Below are positions 53,812-61,648 of a stretch of DNA of 64,000 nucleotides, piece after piece. Location of the stretch: positions 1-64,000 of the forward strand of contig JANDLV010000009.1 in NCBI GenBank assembly GCA_024330185.1. The letters are read 5' to 3'. How positions within the stretch are numbered: position 1 is the stretch's first letter; each line of letters opens with the position of its first letter. A program made the translations under genes and the position numbers. Origin of the DNA: Candidatus Siliceabacter maunaloa (GTDB taxonomy: Bacteria > Actinomycetota > Thermoleophilia > Solirubrobacterales > Solirubrobacteraceae). Below the pieces are notes generated by a model that was not told the origin of the DNA, did no database searches, and worked only from the letters and a program-made list of their open reading frames with translations.

Positions 53812-54039
53812 ATGGGCCTGATCCAGATCCGTGACGTTCCCGAGGACGTCCACCGCATGCTCAAGGTGCGGGCGGCCGCGGCTGGGACCTCGCTGAGCGA
53901 GTATGTCCTGCGCGAGGTGACGCGTGCTGCCCGCGCGCCCACGCCCGAAGAGCTCGATGCGCGCCTCGCCGCCCGCGGTGGGGCCGGCGTCACGACAGCC
54001 GACATCCTCGACGCGAGGGACAACGGCCGGCGAGAGTGA
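53812..54039 (+). CDS. FitA/Arc-type RHH antitoxin
   Basis: 75 residues: LIQIRDVPEDVHRMLKVRAA and GTSLSEYVLREVTRAA form the ribbon-helix-helix, followed by a toxin-binding tail (DARLAARGGAGVTTADILDA). ATG 53812. The PIN toxin overlaps its stop by four bases (GTGA). Confidence 0.9.
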   Translation: MGLIQIRDVPEDVHRMLKVRAAAAGTSLSEYVLREVTRAARAPTPEELDARLAARGGAGVTTADILDARDNGRRE

Positions 54040-54425
54040 CGGTCGTTGCCGACGCCTCGGTCGTCGTCGCGTACCTGCTGGGCGAAGGCTCGGACGTCGA
54101 GCGCCGAGCCATGCTGGACGACGTCCATGCGCCGTCGCTGGTCGATGTTGAGGTGACGCAGACCCTCCGTGGCCTCCTCCGCGGGTCGAAGATCGACCTC
54201 GCGACCGCGGACAACGCTCGCGTCGAATGTCTGCAGCTCGCGCTGCGTCGTCACCCCGACGCCGCCCTACTGGGCAGAGCCTGGGCGCTACGCGACGTGT
54301 GCACGACTTACGACGCCCTCTACGTGGCCCTCGCCCAGGCCCTCGGCGCATGGCTGCTCACCCGCGACGCCCGCCTCGCCCGAGGGGTGGCCGGCCTCGT
54401 CCACGTCGTGGGCGCAAGCAAATGA
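54036..54425 (+). CDS. vapC: PIN-domain toxin (VapC/FitB type)
   Basis: 129 residues. Active-site acids: D6 in VVADASVVVAYLL, E39 in SLVDVEVTQTLRG, D93 in CTTYDALYVALAQ and D111 in LLTRDARLAR. It should cleave RNA when freed from the RHH antitoxin. GTG 54036 start by overlap. Confidence 0.9.
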   Translation: MTVVADASVVVAYLLGEGSDVERRAMLDDVHAPSLVDVEVTQTLRGLLRGSKIDLATADNARVECLQLALRRHPDAALLGRAWALRDVCTTYDALYVALAQALGAWLLTRDARLARGVAGLVHVVGASK

Positions 54426-54455
54426 GTATCGCCATCGCCGTCCGCGACGTGCCCG

Positions 54456-54581
54456 TACGACGCCGGCTACGTCGCCCTCGCCGAGCTCACTGACGCGACG
54501 CTCGTCACGCTCGACCGACGAATCAGCGGCGCACCTGGCCTGCGCTGCACCATCGCAACCCCGGACCCGAAGGATCCGTGA
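54456..54581 (+). pseudogene. C-terminal remnant of another PIN toxin
   Basis: The 42-codon segment YDAGYVALAELTDATLVTLD, then RRISGAPGLRC, matches the last third of a VapC (third and fourth acidic residues). It has no upstream N-terminal part. It lies 30 bases after an intact VapC and may be a leftover of an older module. Confidence 0.75.
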
Positions 54582-54606
54582 CCGGTCGCTGGCTGCCGCC
54601 GAGCGC

Positions 54607-56694
54607 TCAGTGGTAGATCTGCTCGGCCGCCTCGGCGGCGGCGCGGAAGGCCGCCTGGACGGCGCGGCGGACGATGCGCAGGCGCGGGCGCTTGAGCGCG
54701 TAGCGCTTCGGGGACTGCGCCACGGCCTCGTACATGTAGGCGTCCATCGCCACCTCCAGCTGTATCACGTGGACGTGGCCCTCGGGATCATGGTGGCTGC
54801 GGGTGATGAAGCCGCCGGAGTAGGGCACGTCGCTGGCGATCGTCAGGCCGAGGCCGTGCCCGCTGGCCTCGTTGCGCAGCGTGGTCATGAACGAGTCGAT
54901 GATCGCCCCATGGGCGGAGGTGCCGTCCAGGGTCCCGGCCACGAAGTCGGCGCGATCCTCGCCCTTGTCCGCGACCCGGCCGAGTCCGGTCGAGGTCATC
55001 GAGTGGCAGTCGAAGAGCAGCGCGTAGCCGCGCTCCCGGCGCATACGGTCGATCAGCCGGTCGAGGAGGCCGTGGTAGAGGTCGTAGTAGCCGAGGACCT
55101 CTTCCTCCTCCTCCGGCGTGTAGGGCTCGCGCAGCATCAGCGTGTCCTCGACGCTGTAGTACTCGTGCGCCGGGTTGGTCAGATGACGCGGCAGCTCGCC
55201 CTCGTCGGCCCCCTCGCGGGTCCGGTTCATGTCGACGAAGAACGGCGCCAGGTCGGAGCGGAGGTGCATCCCGTCGGCCATCTCGTAGCAGAGGTCGCTG
55301 TAGAGGTCGATCTCGACCAACGCGTCCTCACCGAGCCGGAAGCGGTCCCGGAAGACCTCGGGAACGAAGACGCCGGCGTGGGGGATCGAGACGATGTACT
55401 CGGGGCTACGGGGGTCGAACTCGATCAGCTCGCGGATACCCAGGTCGAAGCGGTCACCGCTGAGGACGTCGTAGACCTCGCGCTGACGCTCGTGGACGGC
55501 GTAGAGCTCCTCGACCTCCGGCCACCGCGTACCGGTCGGGAAGTGCCCCGGCTTCTCCGCCTTCCAGGTGAGCGCCGTCACCTCCTGCTCGACGCCTGTT
55601 CCCAGCAGCTCCTTCTCGAGGCGGTCCATGACGACCTCGCCGAGGACGATCTCGTAGTTGCGCAAGAGCCCCTCCCCGCCGGGAAAGGCGTTGATCTCGA
55701 GAATCCGTCCCGAGTCGAGCATGTCGACGGAGGCGAGGCGGCACTCGGGGAAGCTGCGCTTGAGCGCGCGGGCGATCGATTCCTGCTCCGGCGTCAGCGT
55801 GATCCCCACCTGGTCGGCCCCGATGCTCGCGTTCGTCCTCCACTCGCCCTCGACGGGGATCCGCCGCAGCGCGCCGAGCAGCTCGTCGTCGAAGAAGGTC
55901 ACGACGAGGTCGCCGTCGCCGACCTCGGCGCAGAACTCCTGGATCAGGACGTGGCCGTAGGCCTCGACATAGCCGGCGACCTCGTCCTCCAGGCCGGGGT
56001 CGTCGAAGGCGAGCCGGTGGACGTCGGCGCCGCAGCCGTAGCCGTAGCGATCCTTGAGCACGAAGTAGGGCTCCTCACGGGGGAGGCGCTCGATCGCCTC
56101 GATCGCCTGCGGCAGCGTCGCGGCGGAGAAGGTGACCGGGTGGGGCAGCTGCGGGCCGCGCTCGACCGGCGCGTACTTGTCGGTCGTCGAGAGCGTGGCC
56201 TCGACGGTCTCGAGCACCTTGGCGTGGGCGGCTGCCCACTGCAGCACCTCGATGTTGACGGTTCGCTCGGTGCGGATGTCGTCGCCGCGCACGACGAAGA
56301 GCTGTACCTCCGTCAGCGGGACGGTGCACCTGTCGACCACCCTCAGATGGCGGTGGGCGTGAAGCGGCTCTGTGCGATCCCACGCGGGATCCAGCTCGAG
56401 GATCGCCGCCTCGGCGACGTACTCCCCGTCGCGCTCGTGCAGGTCCGCCATCGAGAAGTGCAACAGCCGATGGTCGCGCACCGCGGCCACCGAGAGGATC
56501 TGGTTGACCCCGCTGTTGTAGAGGTCGACCGCGAACTCGGAGTAGGTGACCCGTGCGCTCTCGAAGCCGATCGTGAGCGGACCGCCGGGGTAGTACGCCT
56601 GCTCGAAGGCCTGCTCCGAGGGGAGCTGTGAATCATCCGGGCCGGCCACGAGGATCGGCGAGTGTATTCGCGTCACGCCCACCACCTGAGCCAT
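54607..56694 (-). CDS. GshB-like ATP-grasp fused to N-formylglutamate amidohydrolase-like domain
   Basis: 695 residues with two enzymes in one chain. Residues about 180-365 form an ATP-grasp ligase: Lys214 in YFVLKDRYGYGCG, IQEFCAEV, ASVDMLDSGRILEINAFPGG with Glu333 and Asn335 for Mg. Residues about 430-660 form an N-formylglutamate amidohydrolase-like unit: SIPHAG (His439), DLAPFFVDMNRTREG, FDCHSM (His564) and VIQLEVAM (Glu647). An N-terminal region of about 170 residues is unassigned. The pair suggests forming and breaking an amide or peptide bond on a small substrate. ATG 56694. Flanked only by relics and toxin genes. Confidence 0.85.
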   Translation of the reverse strand: MAQVVGVTRIHSPILVAGPDDSQLPSEQAFEQAYYPGGPLTIGFESARVTYSEFAVDLYNSGVNQILSVAAVRDHRLLHFSMADLHERDGEYVAEAAILELDPAWDRTEPLHAHRHLRVVDRCTVPLTEVQLFVVRGDDIRTERTVNIEVLQWAAAHAKVLETVEATLSTTDKYAPVERGPQLPHPVTFSAATLPQAIEAIERLPREEPYFVLKDRYGYGCGADVHRLAFDDPGLEDEVAGYVEAYGHVLIQEFCAEVGDGDLVVTFFDDELLGALRRIPVEGEWRTNASIGADQVGITLTPEQESIARALKRSFPECRLASVDMLDSGRILEINAFPGGEGLLRNYEIVLGEVVMDRLEKELLGTGVEQEVTALTWKAEKPGHFPTGTRWPEVEELYAVHERQREVYDVLSGDRFDLGIRELIEFDPRSPEYIVSIPHAGVFVPEVFRDRFRLGEDALVEIDLYSDLCYEMADGMHLRSDLAPFFVDMNRTREGADEGELPRHLTNPAHEYYSVEDTLMLREPYTPEEEEEVLGYYDLYHGLLDRLIDRMRRERGYALLFDCHSMTSTGLGRVADKGEDRADFVAGTLDGTSAHGAIIDSFMTTLRNEASGHGLGLTIASDVPYSGGFITRSHHDPEGHVHVIQLEVAMDAYMYEAVAQSPKRYALKRPRLRIVRRAVQAAFRAAAEAAEQIYH

Positions 56695-56731
56695 GTGAGG
56701 CTGCCCGACTGGCCGTCGATCCCGGAGCCGC

Positions 56732-56998
56732 GCATGGGGTGCCCTTCGACGTCGACCTGGGCCCGGGGCAGGACGGCGAGGTCGTGGGCATCGGGCCCCA
56801 GGGCGAGGCCCGGCCGACGTCGACGACGTCGCTGCTGCTGCGCCATCGCATCACCACCGGCCAGCGTGGCGCGGCCAACGGCCCCGGCCTGCTGGTCGAC
56901 ACCGCCACCGACAACGCCGTCACCGTCACCGCGACCTCCCCGAACCAGGGCTCCACCGGCCCGACGCGCATCACCCGCAACGACGACACCACCTACAG
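56732..56998 (+). pseudogene. Deletion derivative of the propeller gene at 60.4-61.3 kb
   Basis: The first 55 bases match the minus-strand 61.20-61.26 kb region (GVPFDVDLGPGQDGEVV), with one base lost in the G-run. They join directly to 209 bases that match 60410-60618 in reverse (PQGEARPTSTTSLLLRHR and on). About 590 bases of the middle are missing. It is an inverted, internally deleted copy. Confidence 0.85.
56788..56996 (+). repeat. Inverted repeat, left arm (209 bp)
   Basis: Nearly identical, in reverse complement, to 60410-60618; I count about two mismatches. The similarity is too high to be old, so the duplication is recent or maintained by conversion. The arms flank 3.4 kb of decayed genes and a toxin-antitoxin pair. 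Confidence 0.9.
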
Positions 56999-57433
56999 CG
57001 ACGGGGCTCCCGGAAGCGGCGGTGGGTCGCTGCGACTGGAGCAAGAGCCGTTCATGGGTGGCCTGGATGGCGGGAAGGTCGCCACGGGCCTCGATCTGAA
57101 TGGGCGGGCCGAGGCCCAGGGCGTGGAGATCGACGGGGCGTCGGGCTGAGGTGCGCAGGATCGGGCTGGAGGACGACGGCGTCTACCTGCGCCGGCGCTA
57201 CGCCGGCCGATGAACGTGGTACTCGCTGCGCGAGGGCTACGACCTCGACGCTCGAGGCGGCGCAGCTGATCCTGGACTTCACCTCGCGCTGAACCCCGGT
57301 CCGTGTCGTCGACCCGCAGGACCTACTGACCGCATCGCAGTGGCAGGTGTCTTCGTTAGCCCCAGAGCGCAGGGCCGCGACATCTCAGTGCCGGGGACCG
57401 ATGAGTTTGGCCTAGTGGCGCGGTCTACGGGCC

Positions 57434-57841
57434 ATGAGCGATTTCACGCAGTCCCACACAACCCTCTCGAACATCGGCGTGGCCATGTTCGCCGTCGCCG
57501 ACCAGGACCGGGCCCTGGCCTTCTACACCGAGAAGCTCGGCTTCGAGGTGCGCGGTGACACGCGCTTCGGTGAGCACGACGAGATGCGCTGGTTGGAGGT
57601 GGCCCCGCCTGGGTCGCGAGCGCGTCTGGCTCTCAACCCGCCGATGGGCGGCGAGCCCGGCGGCAGCTCGATCGGCGTGGAGACGCCGGACGTCCTGGGC
57701 GAGCACGCGCGCCTGAGCGCCATCGGGTGCATCGACATCGATCCCGAGCCGATGCGCACGCCCGGCGCTCCGCTGCTGTTCATGCTGCGCGACCCCGACG
57801 GCAACCACATCGCCGTGGTCGAGGAGCCGCCCGCCACCTAG
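57434..57841 (+). CDS. VOC-family (glyoxalase-like) protein
   Basis: 135 residues with a full VOC fold: VAMFAVADQDRALAFYTEKL GFEV at the start, WLEVAPPGSRARLAL in the middle and LLFMLRDPDGNHIAVVEEP at the end. Metal-binding His/Glu residues appear in part. Members bind small molecules or metals in varied roles, including resistance and lyase activity. ATG 57434. It is the only intact enzyme within the 57-59 kb decayed stretch. Confidence 0.85.
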   Translation: MSDFTQSHTTLSNIGVAMFAVADQDRALAFYTEKLGFEVRGDTRFGEHDEMRWLEVAPPGSRARLALNPPMGGEPGGSSIGVETPDVLGEHARLSAIGCIDIDPEPMRTPGAPLLFMLRDPDGNHIAVVEEPPAT

Positions 57842-58245
57842 AGGTTGGCCACCATCGAGGCCTCGGCCAAGCCGCCTGTTTCGGGACCTACGCCGAACGG
57901 GCTGACCCACGGCACCGTCTCGGTGGGAGAGAGAACAGACCCCGTGCTACAGGCTGCGCTACGTTGGTCCATGTGGCGTCGCGTACCGTTCGAGCCCGAC
58001 TCGCGGCCGCCATGACCCCACCGAGCACGAGCCCGGAGGTGAAGCCGACCGACGAGACCGTGAGGTAAGCGCCCTGTGCCGCTGTCCTTCGTCGTCGTGC
58101 TCACCGTCCGATCTCTGGGAGCGCCGGGCCCATCGACGCCACGTCGAAGACGTCGATCAGCGGCACCCCGCAGCGGATGACCAGCAGCAGCCCCTTGCTC
58201 TCCGCCGCGCGTCGAATCAGAGAAGTCCGCGCGCCGCTCGGCGTT
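57842..58245. other. Decayed stretch, one doubtful small ORF
   Basis: No intact gene is supported. A minus frame 58101-58253 could encode 50 residues (ATG 58253; ESKGLLLVIRCGVPLIDVFD) that overlaps the end of the SDR relic by eight bases. Another minus frame shows hydrophobic GFTSGLVLGGVMAAASRA. Both look like fragments of lost genes. Confidence 0.4.
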
Positions 58246-58681
58246 TCAGTCATGGGAACCCTCCATCCGTCTTGGGAGCTCGGTCCGGGTGAGCTCGGTG
58301 AGGGCAGCCAGGAGGTCGTCCTGGAAGGACTCGCTCGTCACCGCGGGGTTAAACCGACCGAGCTCCGCGACCCGGTGACCGCACCGGCGTCTGGTGGTAG
58401 TACATGGCTCCGCTGTGCAGCGCCGCTTCGTCGTCGGAGACGGCCAGCCACGCCTGGGTGACCGACGCGGCGTCGAGGTCATCCGGGGCGCCGGCGCCGC
58501 CCATCTTCGTCGCGACCCACCCAGGCGAGACCGAGCTGGAGACGACCTGGGGCCACCGGCGTGCGATCGCGGCTGCAATGGTCGCGTCGAACAGCTTGGA
58601 GTCGGAGTACGCCTGGACCCCGTCCCACGGCCGGCGCGTCCAATCCAGGTCCGACAGGTCCGTGCTGCCGCCCTCCTGCAT
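58246..58681 (-). pseudogene. Truncated and frameshifted SDR gene
   Basis: The minus strand encodes DLSDLDWTRRPWDGVQAYSD followed by SKLFDATIAAAIARRWP, with the YxxxK pair, and VSPGWVATKMGG. It then shifts frame near 58385 to FNPAVTSESFQDDLLAALTE. The whole N-terminal cofactor-binding half is missing. It is clearly a remnant. Confidence 0.8.
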
Positions 58682-59083
58682 CCCGAGCCCGCTCGGTCCT
58701 TGGGCTGGCTATGCGAGATGTGGGCTTGCACACTGCCAATCCACGCGGTCGGCCTCCGTGTCCTCCAGACGCCCATCGCGGCAATACCTCCGTTGGCCCA
58801 CCCTGCCGGAGCGTCGCTGGTCCAATACGCGTGGAAGACCTCGTGCTTCGATAAGCGAACGTACGAGCCATGGGCACCCCTCCCGAGATGCCGTCACGCT
58901 GGTCACGTCTTCCTGCGGCAGCTCATGGCGGAGTATAATATTGCCGTAGATGTAGATCACATCGCTGAGCAAGCAGGCCTCCTCACGCACCGTGCTGTCT
59001 GGAGCAGGGACTCGTCATGGCTGGCCCTCCGGTACCACCAACGCGTACCGCGGATTTCGCGCCGATGCTAGACCAAGCCCTTC
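58682..59083. other. Lower-GC stretch without a supported gene
   Basis: GC is visibly lower, with an AT-rich patch (GGAGTATAATATTGCCG) around 58930. The frames are short and unlike proteins I know. It may be debris from an inserted element. Confidence 0.4.
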
Positions 59084-59330
59084 ATGGCCGACTTCGCCAC
59101 CCGGCTCGAGGGGACCGGTGAGTACGTCGGCGGCCAGGCGCTCTCGCCCGAGGGCACGTTCGTCCGGTACGACGGGGAGGGCCGACCGCCGGTCACCGAC
59201 GGGCCCTTCGCGGAGACCAAGGACCTGATCGCCGGCTGGATGGTGATCGACGTCGACACCTACGAGCGCGCGCTCGCACTCGCCTGCGAGTTGTCGGCAG
59301 CCCCCCGGAGCCGGCGGCAAGCCGATCCAC
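59084..59330 (+). pseudogene. YCII-related (DGPFAETKE-type) gene fragment
   Basis: The frame reads EGTGEYVGGQALSPEGTFVR, then VTDGPFAETKDLIAGWMVID, the hallmark of YCII-like proteins. The family's N-terminal MKYMLL-type strand is missing, and the C-terminus is frameshifted after SAAP, the expected end PGAGGKPIH being in the next frame. It is a truncated relic. Confidence 0.75.
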
Positions 59331-59611
59331 TAGTGGCAATCAACAGACGGTGAGCAGCGCGTCGGACGCTCGTATCCCGGTTTACGTAATCATCGTTATC
59401 GAGCATCGGAAGCCGTCGAAGCCTTGACCGAGCTCGACGACCTGTTGAGCGACACTTGGATGTCAGTTTTCCACCTCCATCGGAATCGTGCCGTTCGGAC
59501 GCCTCGTCGAGCAGCTCATGATCAGCGAGCCCTATGGCGTGGGTCGGAGTTGCAGAAGCGGCGAACGACCCCCGGGACATCGCGGCACCCCTGCGCGCTA
59601 CGATGACGCAC

Positions 59612-59890
59612 ATGGAGAGAGTGGGCATCCGCGCCATGCGACAGAACCTCAGCCGCTACGCCCGGCGTGCACGTGGCGGGGAGTCATTCGTGGTCACCGA
59701 CCGCGGCTCCGAGGTGGCGCAACTCGTTCCGGCGGCTACGCACGCCTCGGCAGTCGATCGTCTCGTGGCCGAGCGCAACGCCCGGCGCGGGCACGGCAGC
59801 CTGCTGGACGTGCTCGAAGAACTGAGCGAGCCGATCGCCGGACCTCCGAGCAGCGAGGTACTGGACGAGATCCGCGCCGACCGCGCGTAA
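59612..59890 (+). CDS. Phd/YefM-family antitoxin
   Basis: About 92 residues. The DNA-binding part is VGIRAMRQNLSRYARRARGG and SFVVTDRGSEVAQLVP, followed by a long acidic tail. ATG 59612 is preceded at seven bases by a TACGAT box, so it may be leaderless; ATG 59603 is an alternative. The toxin begins directly after the TAA. Confidence 0.88.
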   Translation: MERVGIRAMRQNLSRYARRARGGESFVVTDRGSEVAQLVPAATHASAVDRLVAERNARRGHGSLLDVLEELSEPIAGPPSSEVLDEIRADRA

Positions 59891-60280
59891 GTGCCGGACT
59901 ACCTCGATACCTCGGCGTTCATCAAGCTGGTCAGGTCCGAGCCCGAGAGTCGCGCGTTGCGCGGCGAGATGACGACCGGCGACGCGCTCGTGAGCAGTGC
60001 GCTGCTCGTAGTGGAGGCCCGCCGCGCCGCGTCCCGATACGGCACGGTCGCCCTCGTCCGGGCGCGCGCCGCACTGAGCACGATCACGCTACTGCCCCTC
60101 GACGACGCAACGCTCGAGACGGCAGCCGACCTCGAGCCGCCCGAGCTTCGGTCACTCGACGCGCTTCACCTCGCCGCCGCGCTCAGCCTCGCCGGCGAGC
60201 TCGGACGCGTCTACTGCTACGACGCCCGGCTCGCCACTGCGGCAAGAACGCTCGGACTCGACGTCCGCCAGCCCCACTGA
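59891..60280 (+). CDS. vapC: PIN-domain toxin (VapC type)
   Basis: 129 residues. Acids D6 (YLDTSAFIKL), E42 (LLVVEARRA), D90 (RSLDALHLAAAL) and D111 (VYCYDARLA) are intact. The GTG start follows the antitoxin stop with no gap. It belongs to the VapC subgroup that pairs with Phd-type antitoxins. Confidence 0.9.
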   Translation: MPDYLDTSAFIKLVRSEPESRALRGEMTTGDALVSSALLVVEARRAASRYGTVALVRARAALSTITLLPLDDATLETAADLEPPELRSLDALHLAAALSLAGELGRVYCYDARLATAARTLGLDVRQPH

Positions 60281-60334
60281 CGCGAGCGCTCCCGGCTACT
60301 GTCACTCGACCGTCCTACAACGACCTGTCGCCGG

Positions 60335-61262
60335 TCACCTCCGTGTCACGGGTTCGGTCACCTGAGCGGCGGGCTGCGCCGCCGCCCGGGGGGCGGCGGT
60401 CAGTCGGGAGTAAGTGGTGTCGTCGTTGCGGGTGATGCGCGTCGGGCCGGTGGAGCCCTGGTTCGGGGAGGTCGCGGTGACGGTGACGGCGTTGTCGGTG
60501 GCGGTGTCGACCAGCAGGCCGGGGCCGTTGGCCGCGCCACGCTGGCCGGTGGTGATGCGATGGCGCAGCAGCAGCGACGTCGTCGACGTCGGCCGGGCCT
60601 CGCCCTGGGGCTCGATGCGCTCGAAGCCATAGAAGCTGCGCCCGGCCGAGCCCGTGGGCCCGCTGTAGCTGGCAAAGCCGCCGGGCGAGCTGTCGCCGAA
60701 GTCGGCCTGGCTGAGAACCTCGCGGTCGCTGGAGTCGACGTCATCGGGGCGCACCTCGCTGGTCCCGGCGATACGGCCGCTCTGCGGGGTGCCCGTCGAG
60801 TAGTTCCACACAAAGCTCAGCCGCCGCCCGTAGAGGTCCAGGCGGGTCGGGCCGGGCAGCCCGTCGGTGCCGCGGCTGCCGCCCTCCTCGCGCACCGATC
60901 CCCCATCGCCGTCGAGGGGGCGGGTGTAGATGTAGGGGTAGGTCCCGCGGGTGCCCGAGCGCTCCTCGTAGACACGCACGAAGACGACGCGATCACGCCA
61001 GATCGACGGCAGCACCTCCGAGGCGCCGTCGGTGCTGGCCCCGGCGATGCGGGTCTCGTTCTCGGCGTCGAAGTCGTAGCGAAACACGTCGCAGCCCCGG
61101 CCCTGCGGTCCACGCCGGGTAGGGGTCGCTGAACACGCGGGCACCGAACTCGTCGCGCACCCGGATGACGTCGGGCTCGGTGCGACAGCGGCTGTAGACA
61201 GCCACGACCTCGCCGTCCTGCCCCGGGCCCAGGTCGACATCGAAGGGCACCCCCATGCCGCG
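60335..61262 (-). pseudogene. Beta-propeller protein gene fragment, frameshifted
   Basis: The minus strand encodes propeller-like repeats: FRYDFDAENETRIAGASTDG, SIWRDRVVFVRVYEE, RLDLYGRRLSFVWNY and SLLLRHRITTGQRGAANG. The 5' part (GVPFDVDLGPGQDGEVVAVY) is in another frame, which changes near 61105. No signal peptide remains. Its start is replaced by the first 28 codons of a YoeB-type toxin. A second, internally deleted copy lies inverted at 56732-56998. Confidence 0.7.
60410..60618 (-). repeat. Inverted repeat, right arm (209 bp)
   Basis: Reverse-complement partner of 56788-56996, nearly identical. It lies within the 3' half of the decayed propeller gene, which appears to be the source copy. 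Confidence 0.9.
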
Positions 61263-61346
61263 TGCGAGCGTCTTGAGGGTCGCGCGGTCAGCAGAGAGCC
61301 AATGCTTGTAGTCCTCCCAGCCGTTGGGAGTGAACACCAGCCTCAT
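61262..61346 (-). pseudogene. YoeB toxin N-terminal fragment fused to a propeller relic
   Basis: MRLVFTPNGWEDYKHWLSAD, then RATLK, is the YoeB start. After about 28 codons it passes in frame into GMGVPFDVDLGPG of the propeller relic. The catalytic C-terminal part of YoeB (Glu and His residues) is lost. ATG 61346 still overlaps the yefM stop (ATGA). Confidence 0.85.
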
Positions 61347-61588
61347 CGCGACAGCGGGTGCTCCTCACGATCACCGCCTTGGGCCTGGGCAAGGCGCTCC
61401 ACCAGTCGACGGGCGTTGGCGGGAGACCGCAGCAGGTGTGCGGTTTCTTCCAACGCTTCGTAGTCCTGACGGGAGAGCAGCACAGCGTCACCTCGGCGAG
61501 ACGTGAACTCCACGGGCGTGCGATCATTGTTGACCTGCTCGATGAGCGGAAAGAGCTTCTTACGGGCTTCGGACGCTGTGATCGGCAT
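61343..61588 (-). CDS. yefM: YefM antitoxin, partner truncated
   Basis: 81 residues: PITASEARKKLFPLIEQVNN, RTPVEFTSRRGDAVLLSRQD and YEALEETAHLLRSPANARRL are textbook YefM. ATG 61588 has a strong AGGAGG site. Its operator is intact upstream. Since YoeB is destroyed, it is now an orphan antitoxin that could neutralise a YoeB from elsewhere. Confidence 0.93.
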   Translation of the reverse strand: MPITASEARKKLFPLIEQVNNDRTPVEFTSRRGDAVLLSRQDYEALEETAHLLRSPANARRLVERLAQAQGGDREEHPLSR

Positions 61589-61603
61589 GGCTTCCTCCTC
61601 GTG

Positions 61604-61619
61604 GTACGGAATACCGTAC
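61604..61619 (-). promoter_or_regulatory. yefM operator dyad
   Basis: GTACGG and CCGTAC form a perfect inverted repeat around AATA, 16 bases upstream of yefM. YefM-type operators carry palindromes with a central TGTACA-like core. This one lies where it would cover the promoter. Confidence 0.65.
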
Positions 61620-61648
61620 TACCTGCCTCGGCCAGCGACCTGTCTCGA

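Noticed and set aside
54169-56631. An 820-codon plus-strand open frame opposite the ATP-grasp fusion
   Set aside because: The minus strand gives two clear catalytic domains; the plus frame is a compositional shadow.
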